Assembly (NCBI GenBank): GCA_963708095.1 | Contig: OY970182.1 | Span: 4,402,001 to 4,466,000 of the forward strand | Direction of reading: 5' to 3' | From: JAJZVS01 sp963708095 | GTDB lineage: Bacteria > Pseudomonadota > Alphaproteobacteria > Acetobacterales > Acetobacteraceae | DNA: 64,000 bases | Shown: piece by piece, positions 1 to 7,091 of the stretch | Layout: every line of letters begins with the position of its first letter | How positions within the stretch are numbered: the stretch's first letter is position 1 | Program-made: the position numbers and the translations under genes | Notes under the pieces: model-generated | Told to the model about the DNA's origin: nothing | Database searches by the model: none | Seen by the model: the letters and a program-made list of their open reading frames with translations, nothing else

Positions 1-122
1 GTCGCAGCTCCGGCGGTCGGCATCCGGTCAGTCCGTGGGGTCAGCCGACCAAGGGCTACAAGACGCGCGGCAACAAGCGCACCGACAGTCTGATTATCCG
101 CCGCCGCAAGGTCGGCAAGTGA
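1..122 (+). CDS. rplB: 50S ribosomal protein L2, 3' end only
   Basis: Only the last 39 codons are in the window; the frame runs from base 3 to the TGA at 120-122. The visible C-terminus contains GGRHPVSPWGQPTKGYKTR followed by NKRTD and a basic tail, which is the conserved end of L2 close to the peptidyl-transferase centre. It heads the row of S10/spc ribosomal genes, and rpsS follows after 15 bases. The 5' part lies outside the window, so full length and start cannot be judged. Confidence 0.95.
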   Translation, partial: RSSGGRHPVSPWGQPTKGYKTRGNKRTDSLIIRRRKVGK

Positions 123-137
123 CGAAGGGCACGTAGG

Positions 138-416
138 ATGGCACGTTCCGTCTGGAAGGGCCCGTTCGTGGACGGGTATCTGCTGAACAAGGCCGAGGCG
201 TCACGCGCGTCGGGTCGCAACGAGATCATTCGGATCTGGTCGCGCCGCTCGACGATCCTGCCGCAGTTCGTCGGCATGACGTTCGGCGTCTATAACGGTC
301 GCAAGTTCCTGCCGGTGCAGGTCAACGAGAACATGGTGGGCCACAAGTTCGGCGAATTCTCACCGACCCGGACCTTCACCGGCCACTCGGGCGACAAGAA
401 AGCGAAGCGGGGCTGA
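138..416 (+). CDS. rpsS: 30S ribosomal protein S19
   Basis: A 92-residue protein of normal S19 length. It starts MARSVWKGPFVDGYLL and holds the conserved RRSTILPQFVG and HKFGEFSPTRTF segments that place it in the 30S head, where it contacts S13 and 16S rRNA. It lies between rplB and rplV in the standard S10 order, with rplV starting 4 bases after its stop. Expression is expected to be co-transcriptional with the whole cluster. Confidence 0.98.
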   Translation: MARSVWKGPFVDGYLLNKAEASRASGRNEIIRIWSRRSTILPQFVGMTFGVYNGRKFLPVQVNENMVGHKFGEFSPTRTFTGHSGDKKAKRG

Positions 417-420
417 GACG

Positions 421-879
421 ATGAGCAAGCCCAATCATCCGCGCGGCCTGACCGATACCGAGGCGCAGGCGATCGTGAGCAACCTGCGGGTTTCGCCACG
501 CAAGCTGAACCTGGTGGCGGGGCTGATCCGCAACCTGCCGGCGCAGCAGGCGGTCGCGACCCTCGCGTTCAGCAAGCGGCGTATCGCCGGCGCGGTGAAG
601 AAGGCGTTGGAAAGCGCGATCGCCAATGCCGAAAACAACCATCGGCTGGATGTGGACCGGCTGGTGGTCAGCCGAGCCGAGGTCGGGCGCGCGATCGTCA
701 TGCGCCGGTTCCAGGCGCGCGGCCGCGGGCGTGCCTCGCGCGTCGAGAAGTGGTTCAGCAATCTCAAGATCGTCGTCGCGGAACGCACACAGGAAGCCGT
801 GGCGGAGCGCGCGGAAAATCGGACGACGGAGCGCGCAGAGAACAAGCGGTCGGCGCGGCCGGGGCGGGAGGCTGCGTAA
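421..879 (+). CDS. rplV: 50S ribosomal protein L22 with charged C-terminal tail
   Basis: A 152-residue L22. The core (about residues 12-120) has the family features SPRKLNLVAGLIR and ARGRGRASRVEKWFSNLKIVV; L22 lines the peptide exit tunnel. The protein is longer than the usual 110-126 residues because of a tail of about 30 residues rich in Ala, Glu and Arg, with a repeated ERAEN motif. Its TAA stop overlaps the rpsC ATG by one base (TAATG), suggesting translational coupling. Confidence 0.97.
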   Translation: MSKPNHPRGLTDTEAQAIVSNLRVSPRKLNLVAGLIRNLPAQQAVATLAFSKRRIAGAVKKALESAIANAENNHRLDVDRLVVSRAEVGRAIVMRRFQARGRGRASRVEKWFSNLKIVVAERTQEAVAERAENRTTERAENKRSARPGREAA

Positions 880-1556
880 TGGGTCATAAGGTCAATCCGA
901 TCGGGCTGCGGCTCGGCATCAATCGCACCTGGGATTCGCGTTGGTACGCGGGGGCCGACTATTCCCGCCTGCTGCACGAGGATCTGAAGCTGCGCGGGCA
1001 TCTGCGCGAGAAGCTGCGTGGAGCCGGCGTATCGCGGGTGGTGATCGAGCGCCCGGCGAAGAAGCCGCGCGTGACCATCTATGCCGCGCGGCCCGGCGTC
1101 GTGATCGGCAAGAAGGGCCAGGACATCGAGGTGTTGAAGAAGACCCTCGGTAAGATGGCCAAGGCCGAGGTCACCCTGAACATTGTCGAGATCCGCAAGC
1201 CCGAGATCGACGCTGTGCTGGTGGCCGAGAACATCGCCCAGCAGCTGGAACGCCGGGTCGCGTTCCGCCGCGCGATGAAGCGGGCCGTGCAGTCGGCGAT
1301 GCGTCTCGGCGCCCAGGGCATCCGCATCAACTGCGGCGGCCGGTTGGGCGGGGCGGAGATCGCGCGGGTGGAATGGTATCGCGAAGGCCGCGTGCCGCTG
1401 CACACATTGCGTGCCGATGTCGACTACGGCCAGGCCACCGCGAAGACCACCTACGGCACCTGCGGCGTGAAGGTGTGGATATTCAAGGGCGAGATCCTGG
1501 CGAACGACCCGATGGCGCAGGACCGGCGCGCCGCCGAACAGGCGCCGCAACGGTAG
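879..1556 (+). CDS. rpsC: 30S ribosomal protein S3
   Basis: The ATG at 879 shares a base with the rplV stop and gives a 225-residue protein starting MGHKVNPIGLRLGINRTWDSRW, as expected for S3. The KH domain shows the GVVIGKKGQDIE loop, and the C-terminal domain contains GRLGGAEIARVEWY. S3 sits at the mRNA entry channel and has helicase activity together with S4 and S5. The reading frame is open upstream to 750, but only the 879 start fits the family. Confidence 0.98.
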   Translation: MGHKVNPIGLRLGINRTWDSRWYAGADYSRLLHEDLKLRGHLREKLRGAGVSRVVIERPAKKPRVTIYAARPGVVIGKKGQDIEVLKKTLGKMAKAEVTLNIVEIRKPEIDAVLVAENIAQQLERRVAFRRAMKRAVQSAMRLGAQGIRINCGGRLGGAEIARVEWYREGRVPLHTLRADVDYGQATAKTTYGTCGVKVWIFKGEILANDPMAQDRRAAEQAPQR

Positions 1557-1574
1557 ATGGTACGGTAGGCATCG

Positions 1575-1991
1575 ATGCTGCAACCCAAGCGCACCAAGTT
1601 CCGCAAGGCGCACAAGGGCCGTATCCACGGCAACGCCAAGGGCGGTACCCAGCTCAACTTCGGCACCTATGGGCTGAAGGCGCTGGAACCCGAGCGTATC
1701 ACCGCGCGCCAGATCGAGGCGGCGCGGCGCGCCATCACCCGTGCGATGAAGCGCACCGGGCGGGTGTGGATCCGCATCTTCCCGGATGTGCCGGTCTCGC
1801 AGAAGCCTGCCGAGGTCCGCATGGGCTCGGGCAAGGGCACGCCGGAGTTCTGGGTTGCCCGCGTCGCGCCCGGGCGGATCATGTTCGAGCTCGACGGCGT
1901 GGCCGGGGACGTGGCGCGCGATGCGCTGACCCTGGGCGCGGCCAAGCTGCCGATCCGCACCAAGATCGTGCAGCGGATGGGAGACGCGTGA
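1575..1991 (+). CDS. rplP: 50S ribosomal protein L16
   Basis: A 138-residue L16 of normal length starting MLQPKRTKFRKAHKGR. It has the conserved GTYGLKALEPERITARQIEAAR and MGSGKGTPEFWVARV segments. L16 binds near the A site and is needed for late 50S assembly. The stop TGA shares its last base with the ATG of rpmC (TGATG), so the two genes are likely translationally coupled. Confidence 0.98.
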   Translation: MLQPKRTKFRKAHKGRIHGNAKGGTQLNFGTYGLKALEPERITARQIEAARRAITRAMKRTGRVWIRIFPDVPVSQKPAEVRMGSGKGTPEFWVARVAPGRIMFELDGVAGDVARDALTLGAAKLPIRTKIVQRMGDA

Positions 1992-2224
1992 TGGCGAAGA
2001 ACCCTGAGAAGAAGGCCTCCGACGTGCGCACCCGTACGCCGGACGAGCTGAAGCAGTCCTTGCTCGATCTGCGCAAGGAACAGTTTAACCTGCGCTTCCA
2101 GCGTGCCACCGGCCAGTCCGAGGGCACGGCACGGATCCGCACCGTCCGGCGCGAGATCGCGAAGGTGAAGACGATCATGGGCGAACGCAGCCGCGGCGCC
2201 GAAGCCGCCGCGACGCGGTCGTAG
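1991..2224 (+). CDS. rpmC: 50S ribosomal protein L29
   Basis: A 77-residue L29 beginning MAKNPEKKASDVRTRTPDEL. The two-helix core has the family signature LRKEQFNLRFQRATGQ and ends with a short Ala/Arg tail. L29 sits at the tunnel exit beside L23 and helps form the docking site for trigger factor and SRP. The start at 1991 overlaps the rplP stop; the longer open frame upstream is a shadow of other genes. Confidence 0.97.
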   Translation: MAKNPEKKASDVRTRTPDELKQSLLDLRKEQFNLRFQRATGQSEGTARIRTVRREIAKVKTIMGERSRGAEAAATRS

Positions 2225-2241
2225 AGAAGGGTTCGACACTC

Positions 2242-2547
2242 ATGCCGAGGCGCGTTCTGACCGGCCGGGTCACCAGCGACAAGATGGACAAGACCGTGAC
2301 GGTGCTTGTCGATCGCCGCGTGATGCATCCGCTGTACAAGAAGTTCATCCGTCGCTCGAAGAAATACGCGGCGCACGACGAGGCCAACCTGTGCAAGGTG
2401 GGCGACATGGTGCGCATCGAGGAGTGCCGCCCGATCAGCAAGCGCAAGACCTGGTTGGTGGTCGAGCGCAATGGCGCGCCGTTGTGGGGCGCGCACGCAG
2501 CCAGCGGCGCCGCCGCGGCCGGCCCTGAGCAGGGAGTCGCGGCATGA
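2242..2547 (+). CDS. rpsQ: 30S ribosomal protein S17 with C-terminal extension
   Basis: A 101-residue S17, starting MPRRVLTGRVTSDKMDKTVTV. The OB-fold core with the motif VGDMVRIEECRPISKRKTW ends near residue 82, and an extra tail of about 18 residues rich in Ala and Gly follows. S17 is a primary 16S-binding protein. The stop overlaps the start of rplN by 4 bases (ATGA), consistent with coupled translation. Confidence 0.97.
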   Translation: MPRRVLTGRVTSDKMDKTVTVLVDRRVMHPLYKKFIRRSKKYAAHDEANLCKVGDMVRIEECRPISKRKTWLVVERNGAPLWGAHAASGAAAAGPEQGVAA

Positions 2548-2912
2548 TCTCGGTCGAGACCAACCTCGACGTCGCCGACAATTCGGGCGCGCGCCGGGTG
2601 CAGTGCATCAAGGTGCTGGGCGGTACCCGCCGGCGCACCGCTTCGGTGGGTGACGTGATCGTGGTGTCGGTGAAGGAAGCGATTCCGCGTGGCAAGGTGA
2701 AGAAGGGCGACGTACACCAGGCGGTGATCGTGCGCACGTCGTTCCCCGTGCGCCGGCAGGACGGCAGCGCGATCCGCTTCGACCGCAATGCGGCGGTGCT
2801 GATCAACAAGCAGCAGGAGCCGATCGGCACCCGCATCTTCGGACCCGTGGTGCGCGAGCTGCGCGGACGGAAGTTCATGAAGATCATTTCGCTGGCGCCG
2901 GAGGTGATCTGA
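2544..2912 (+). CDS. rplN: 50S ribosomal protein L14
   Basis: A 122-residue L14 of exact family length, starting MISVETNLDVADNSGARRVQCI. It contains GDVIVVSVKEAIPRGKVKKG and ends VRELRGRKFMKIISLAPEVI, the canonical C-terminus. L14 forms part of the intersubunit bridge and the binding site of RsfS. It overlaps rpsQ at its start, and its final base is the first base of rplX. Confidence 0.99.
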   Translation: MISVETNLDVADNSGARRVQCIKVLGGTRRRTASVGDVIVVSVKEAIPRGKVKKGDVHQAVIVRTSFPVRRQDGSAIRFDRNAAVLINKQQEPIGTRIFGPVVRELRGRKFMKIISLAPEVI

Positions 2913-3232
2913 TGGCCGCGCGTATTCGCAAAGGCGACACGGTGGTGGTCATCACCGGCGCCGACAAGGGCCGCCGCGGCGAGGTGCTGCGCGTGTTCCC
3001 AAAGGCCGATCGGGCGATGGTCGCCGGCGTGCACATGGTGCGCAAGCATCGCCAGCCGCAGGGCATGGGCCAGCCGGGCGGGATCAGCGACGAGGAGGCA
3101 AGCATCCACTTGTCGAACCTGAAGCTGATCGACCCGAAAAGCGAGCAGCCGACCAAGGTCGGTTTCCGCCTGCTCGACGACGGGCGGAAGGTGCGGGTGG
3201 CCAAGGCCACCGGCCAGGTAATCGAGGGTTGA
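2912..3232 (+). CDS. rplX: 50S ribosomal protein L24
   Basis: A 106-residue L24 with the N-terminal KOW motif (KGDTVVVITGADKGRRGEVLR) and the conserved HMVRKHRQP segment. It starts 23S folding during early 50S assembly. Its length is typical. The ATG overlaps the TGA of rplN, and rplE follows after one base. Confidence 0.98.
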   Translation: MAARIRKGDTVVVITGADKGRRGEVLRVFPKADRAMVAGVHMVRKHRQPQGMGQPGGISDEEASIHLSNLKLIDPKSEQPTKVGFRLLDDGRKVRVAKATGQVIEG

Positions 3233-3233
3233 G

Positions 3234-3998
3234 ATGAGCGGAACGAAATCAGGCGCAAAGAAGGGCGGCCCCACCAAGGGCGGCGCGCGTCCTGGCGGCA
3301 AGGCGGGCGGCGGCAAGCCCGCCGGCGGCAAGGCGCAGGCACAGGCCAAGGGTGGCGCCGCACGCGGCGGCGCCGGCGCGCCCCTGCCGCGCCAGACGCG
3401 CGAGCGGGCCGCCCCGGTCGATCCCAACGCGCCCGCGCCGGCGGCTTCGCCGGCCGAGACGCCGCGGCTGATGAAGCGCTACCAGGACGAGGTGCGGACG
3501 AAGCTTACCGCCGAGTTCGGCTACAAGAATCCGATGCAGGTGCCGAAGCTCGAGAAGATCGTCATCAACATGGGCGTGGGCGAGGCGAGCGGCGACCAGA
3601 AGATGCTCGACGCCGCGGTGGCGGAGCTTGGTGCGATCAGCGGCCAGAAGGCGGTGAAGACGGTGGCGAAGAAGGCGATCGCCGGCTTCAAGATTCGCAA
3701 GGGCCTGCCGATCGGCTGCAAGGTCACGCTGCGCAAGGCGCGCATGTACGAGTTCATGGACCGGCTGATCACCATTGCCCTGCCGCGGGTGCGCGACTTC
3801 CGCGGCATCACCGGCAAGGGCTTCGACGGCCGCGGCAATTTCGCCATGGGCATGAAGGAGCAGATCGTGTTCCCCGAGATCAACTACGATCAGGTGGACC
3901 AGGTCCGCGGCATGGACATCGTCTTCGTGACCACCGCGAGGACGGACGCGGAAGCGAAGGCGCTGCTGAAGGCGTTCGATCTTCCGTTTGCAGGCTGA
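3234..3998 (+). CDS. rplE: 50S ribosomal protein L5 with an 80-residue Gly/Lys/Ala-rich N-terminal extension
   Basis: A 254-residue protein in which the normal L5 core begins only at residue 80 (MKRYQDEVRTKLTAEFGY). The core then runs with KIVINMGVGEAS, GLPIGCKVTLR, RDFRGI and FPEINYDQVD. L5 binds 5S rRNA and contacts the P-site tRNA. Residues 1-79 are low-complexity and basic, with many KGG/GGK units, then proline-rich. A GAGGG ribosome-binding site lies just before the ATG at 3234, while the internal ATG at 3471 has no clear one. The extended form is therefore probably made. Confidence 0.95.
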   Translation: MSGTKSGAKKGGPTKGGARPGGKAGGGKPAGGKAQAQAKGGAARGGAGAPLPRQTRERAAPVDPNAPAPAASPAETPRLMKRYQDEVRTKLTAEFGYKNPMQVPKLEKIVINMGVGEASGDQKMLDAAVAELGAISGQKAVKTVAKKAIAGFKIRKGLPIGCKVTLRKARMYEFMDRLITIALPRVRDFRGITGKGFDGRGNFAMGMKEQIVFPEINYDQVDQVRGMDIVFVTTARTDAEAKALLKAFDLPFAG

Positions 3999-4055
3999 CA
4001 GTTTTGGAAGACCACCAGGGCGTTTCCTGACAGGTTCCGTAGGCAAGGACAGAGA

Positions 4056-4361
4056 ATGGCCAAGACCTCCCAGGTCAATCGCAACGACCGCCGGACGAAG
4101 ATGGCGGCGCGCGACAAGGGCAAGCGGGCGGCGTTGAAGGCGATCATGATGGATCGCTCGCTGCCGGTGGAAGACCGATTCAACGCCTCGCTCAAGCTGG
4201 CGCAACTGCCGCGCAATGGTGCGGCCGTGCGGGTGCGGCTGCGCTGCGCGCTGACCGGCCGGTCGCGCGGCAACTACCGCAAGTTCAAGCTGTGCCGCAT
4301 TGCGTTGCGCGACCTGGCCTCGTCGGGGCAGATCCCCGGCATGGTCAAGGCGAGCTGGTAG
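4056..4361 (+). CDS. rpsN: 30S ribosomal protein S14, zinc-free long form
   Basis: A 101-residue S14 of the long type that lacks the CxxC zinc motifs. It starts MAKTSQVNRNDRR and contains LPRNGAAVRVRLRCALTGRSRGNYRKF and the GQIPGMVKASW end. S14 belongs to the 30S head cluster with S3 and S10. A 57-base spacer separates it from rplE, longer than the other gaps in the row. Confidence 0.98.
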   Translation: MAKTSQVNRNDRRTKMAARDKGKRAALKAIMMDRSLPVEDRFNASLKLAQLPRNGAAVRVRLRCALTGRSRGNYRKFKLCRIALRDLASSGQIPGMVKASW

Positions 4362-4373
4362 GGAGCGGGAAAG

Positions 4374-4772
4374 ATGTCGCTATCCGATCCGCTGGGCGAT
4401 ATGCTCACCCGCATCCGCAACGCGCAGCACGCGCGCCACAGTTCCTGCGTGGCGCCGGCGTCGAAGTTCCGGGCCCACGTCCTCGATGTGCTGAAGCGCG
4501 AGGGCTATATCCGCGGCTTCGCCGCCGAGGAACTCCGCCCTGGTGTCGCGCAGTTGCGCATCGAGCTGAAATATAACGAAGGCGAGCCGGTCATCAAGGA
4601 GATCCACCGGGTCTCCAAGCCGGGCCGGCGCGTCTATTCCGGGATCAAGGAGCTGCCGCGGGTCTATGCCGGCCTCGGCGTGTCCATCCTGTCCACGCCG
4701 CGCGGCGTGATGAGCGATGCCGAGGCCCGCGCCGCCAATGTCGGCGGCGAAGTCCTCTGCCGCGTGTTCTGA
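4374..4772 (+). CDS. rpsH: 30S ribosomal protein S8
   Basis: A 132-residue S8 starting MSLSDPLGDMLTRIRNAQ and ending with the family C-terminus GVMSDAEARAANVGGEVLCRVF. S8 is a primary 16S-binding protein and in E. coli is the translational repressor of the spc operon. Whether that regulation holds here cannot be told from the sequence. It is spaced 12 bases from rpsN and 11 from rplF. Confidence 0.98.
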   Translation: MSLSDPLGDMLTRIRNAQHARHSSCVAPASKFRAHVLDVLKREGYIRGFAAEELRPGVAQLRIELKYNEGEPVIKEIHRVSKPGRRVYSGIKELPRVYAGLGVSILSTPRGVMSDAEARAANVGGEVLCRVF

Positions 4773-4783
4773 GGGAAGCCGAG

Positions 4784-5317
4784 ATGTCACGCGTCGGCAA
4801 ATACCCGGTCGAGATTCCCGCCGGCGTGCAGGTCGCCATCGCCGGCGGCCGGCTCACCGCCAAGGGCCGCCTGGGCGAACTCGCGCTGCCGCTCACCGAG
4901 CAGGTGGAAGCGAAGGTGGAGGGCAACCTTGTCACCGTCAGCCCGAAGGGCAACGGGCGGCAGGCGCGCATGATGTGGGGCACCACGCGCGCGCAGGTGG
5001 CGAATATGGTGAAGGGGGTCTCCGCCGGGTTTACCCGTTCGATGGAGATCACCGGCACCGGCTATCGCGCCGCGGTGCAGGGCAACACCCTGGTGTTGAA
5101 CCTGGGCTATTCGCACGACGTGGTCTATCCGATCCCGCAGGGGATCAAGATCACCTGCGAGCGCCCGACTGCCGTCAAAGTCGAAGGCACGGATTGCCGC
5201 CTGGTGGGCCAGGTGGCGGCCGAGATCCGTGGCTTCCGGGAGCCCGAGCCGTACAAGGGCAAGGGCGTGCGCTACGCCGACGAGACCATCCGGCGCAAGG
5301 AAGGCAAGAAGAAATAG
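4784..5317 (+). CDS. rplF: 50S ribosomal protein L6
   Basis: A 177-residue L6 of normal length starting MSRVGKYPVEIPAGVQVAI. It has the duplicated L6 fold and the C-terminal signature EPYKGKGVRYADETIRRKEG. L6 lies near the sarcin-ricin loop and factor-binding site. The next gene, rplR, starts one base after its TAG. Confidence 0.98.
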   Translation: MSRVGKYPVEIPAGVQVAIAGGRLTAKGRLGELALPLTEQVEAKVEGNLVTVSPKGNGRQARMMWGTTRAQVANMVKGVSAGFTRSMEITGTGYRAAVQGNTLVLNLGYSHDVVYPIPQGIKITCERPTAVKVEGTDCRLVGQVAAEIRGFREPEPYKGKGVRYADETIRRKEGKKK

Positions 5318-5318
5318 C

Positions 5319-5681
5319 ATGAGCGCGGTTCAGGACCTGCGGGATCGCCGGCGTTCGCGCCTGCGTTTCTCGCTCCGGCAGAAGGGCGGCGGACGGCCGC
5401 GGCTGTCGGTGTTTCGCTCCGGCAAGCACATCTATGCCCAGGTGATCGACGACGGGCAGGGCTGCACGCTCGCCGCCGCCTCGTCGCTCGACAAGGGGTT
5501 GCGCACGAGCCTGCGCACCGGGGCCGACAAGGACGCCGCGGCGGCGGTCGGTAAGCTGGTGGCCGAACGGGCGCTGGCGGCCGGCGTGACCCAGGTGGTG
5601 TTCGACCGCGGCTCGTATCTCTATCACGGCCGCGTCAAGGCGCTGGCCGAGGCGGCCCGCGAGGGCGGCCTGTCGTTCTGA
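5319..5681 (+). CDS. rplR: 50S ribosomal protein L18
   Basis: A 120-residue L18; the ATG at 5319 gives MSAVQDLRDRRRSRLRF. It contains GRPRLSVFRSGKHIYAQVIDD and ends YHGRVKALAEAAREGGL. L18 binds 5S rRNA together with L5 and L25. The longer upstream open frame overlaps rplF and is not used as the start. Confidence 0.98.
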   Translation: MSAVQDLRDRRRSRLRFSLRQKGGGRPRLSVFRSGKHIYAQVIDDGQGCTLAAASSLDKGLRTSLRTGADKDAAAAVGKLVAERALAAGVTQVVFDRGSYLYHGRVKALAEAAREGGLSF

Positions 5682-5693
5682 GGGACCTGACAC

Positions 5694-6284
5694 ATGGCAC
5701 GTGAACCGAGGGACGGGCGGCGCCGCGATCGCGACGGCGATCGCGAGTCCGACGACGGCATCATTGACAAGCTGGTCACCATCAACCGCGTGGCCAAGGT
5801 GGTGAAGGGCGGCCGACGCTTCGCCTTCGCCGCGCTCGTGGTGGTGGGCGACCAGAAGGGCCGCGTCGGCTACGGCGCCGGCAAGGCGCGCGAGGTGCCG
5901 GAGGCGATCCGCAAGGCCACCGAACGCGCCAAGCGCGGCATGATCCGCGTGCCGATGAAGGAAGGCCGCACCCTGCACCACGACGTGGAGGGACGGTTCG
6001 GTGCCGGCTCGGTGATCCTGCGCTCGGCCACCCAGGGCACCGGGATCATCGCTGGCGGCCCGCTGCGCGCGGTGTTCGAGGCGCTCGGCATGGGCGACGT
6101 GGTCGCGAAGTCGCTCGGCAGCCGCAACTCCCACAACATGGTCAAGGCGACCTTCGCGGCCCTGCAGCGCTCGGCCAGCCCGCGGTCGGTCGCCAACCGG
6201 CGCGGCAAGAAGGTGGCGGACCTGTTCGGACCGCGGCGTGACGCGGCGCCCACGCCCGAGGCGGAGGCGCCGGCCAATGGCTGA
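5694..6284 (+). CDS. rpsE: 30S ribosomal protein S5
   Basis: A 196-residue S5. A charged, Arg/Asp-rich N-terminus of about 20 residues precedes the double-stranded RNA-binding-like domain (DKLVTINRVAKVVKGGRRF) and the C-terminal domain with GIIAGGPLRAVFEALGMGDVV and GSRNSHNMVKAT. S5 helps translational fidelity and mRNA unwinding. Its end overlaps rpmD by 8 bases. Confidence 0.98.
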   Translation: MAREPRDGRRRDRDGDRESDDGIIDKLVTINRVAKVVKGGRRFAFAALVVVGDQKGRVGYGAGKAREVPEAIRKATERAKRGMIRVPMKEGRTLHHDVEGRFGAGSVILRSATQGTGIIAGGPLRAVFEALGMGDVVAKSLGSRNSHNMVKATFAALQRSASPRSVANRRGKKVADLFGPRRDAAPTPEAEAPANG

Positions 6285-6471
6285 CGTCGCGAAGCGCATC
6301 CGGGTCACCCAAACCGCCTCCGCGCTCGGGCGCAAGCCCGGCCAGAAGGAGACCTTGGTCGGCCTCGGCCTCAATAAGCTCCGCCGCACGCGCGAGCTGG
6401 AAGACACCCCGTCGGTGCGCGGCATGCTCCGCGCCGTTGCCCACCTGGTGAAGGTGGAGGAGTTGTCCTGA
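6277..6471 (+). CDS. rpmD: 50S ribosomal protein L30
   Basis: A 64-residue L30 starting MADVAKRIRVTQTASALGR. It has GLGLNKLRRTRELEDTPSVRG and a hydrophobic end, the normal size for the bacterial protein. The ATG at 6277 lies within the last codons of rpsE, an 8-base overlap, which fixes the start; the open frame further upstream runs inside rpsE. Confidence 0.97.
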   Translation: MADVAKRIRVTQTASALGRKPGQKETLVGLGLNKLRRTRELEDTPSVRGMLRAVAHLVKVEELS

Positions 6472-6472
6472 C

Positions 6473-6964
6473 ATGAACCTCAACGAGCTGCGCGACCGTC
6501 CGGGCGCGCGTCTGAAGTCGAAGCGGCTCGGGCGCGGGATCGGGTCGGGCAAGGGCAAGACCTCCGGCAAGGGCGTGAAGGGCCAGAAAGCGCGCGAAGG
6601 CGTCGCGATCAACGGCTTCGAAGGCGGGCAGATGCCGATCTATCGGCGCCTGCCCAAGCGCGGCTTCCGCAACCTGTTCCGCAAGGTCTATGCCCCGGTC
6701 AACCTGGGCGCGCTGGAGAAGGCGATCGAAGCCGGGCGGATCGACGCCGCCCAGCCGATCACCGAAGCAAGCCTGCGCGCCGCCGGCCTTGTGCGCGGAA
6801 ACAAAATCGCCGGGGTGCGGCTATTGGCCAATGGCGCGATCACCCGGGCGGTCAGCATCACTGTCGCCGGTGCCTCGGCCGCCGCGGTGGCGGCGGTGCA
6901 GGGGGCGGGCGGGACGGTCACCACCACGGTGGCGCCAAAGGAAGCGCCCGCCGCGCCCGGCTGA
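6473..6964 (+). CDS. rplO: 50S ribosomal protein L15
   Basis: A 163-residue L15 starting MNLNELRDRPGAR. It has the Gly-rich loop GRGIGSGKGKTSGKGVKGQKAR and the conserved GFEGGQMPIYRRLPKRGF segment. It begins one base after the rpmD stop. The C-terminal 20 residues form an Ala/Val-rich tail. L15 is a late 50S assembly protein; a 127-base gap to secY follows. Confidence 0.98.
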   Translation: MNLNELRDRPGARLKSKRLGRGIGSGKGKTSGKGVKGQKAREGVAINGFEGGQMPIYRRLPKRGFRNLFRKVYAPVNLGALEKAIEAGRIDAAQPITEASLRAAGLVRGNKIAGVRLLANGAITRAVSITVAGASAAAVAAVQGAGGTVTTTVAPKEAPAAPG

Positions 6965-7091
6965 AACGCGCCCCGGCGCACCCCGCCTCCCCTGGCTCCT
7001 TGCCGGGCGAGGGGCCGCGCCGTAGAACCGCGCCGGTGACGGCGGGGGCAACCGTCCTGCCGCCGGCGCCCTGCATCAGGGATCGATCCCC

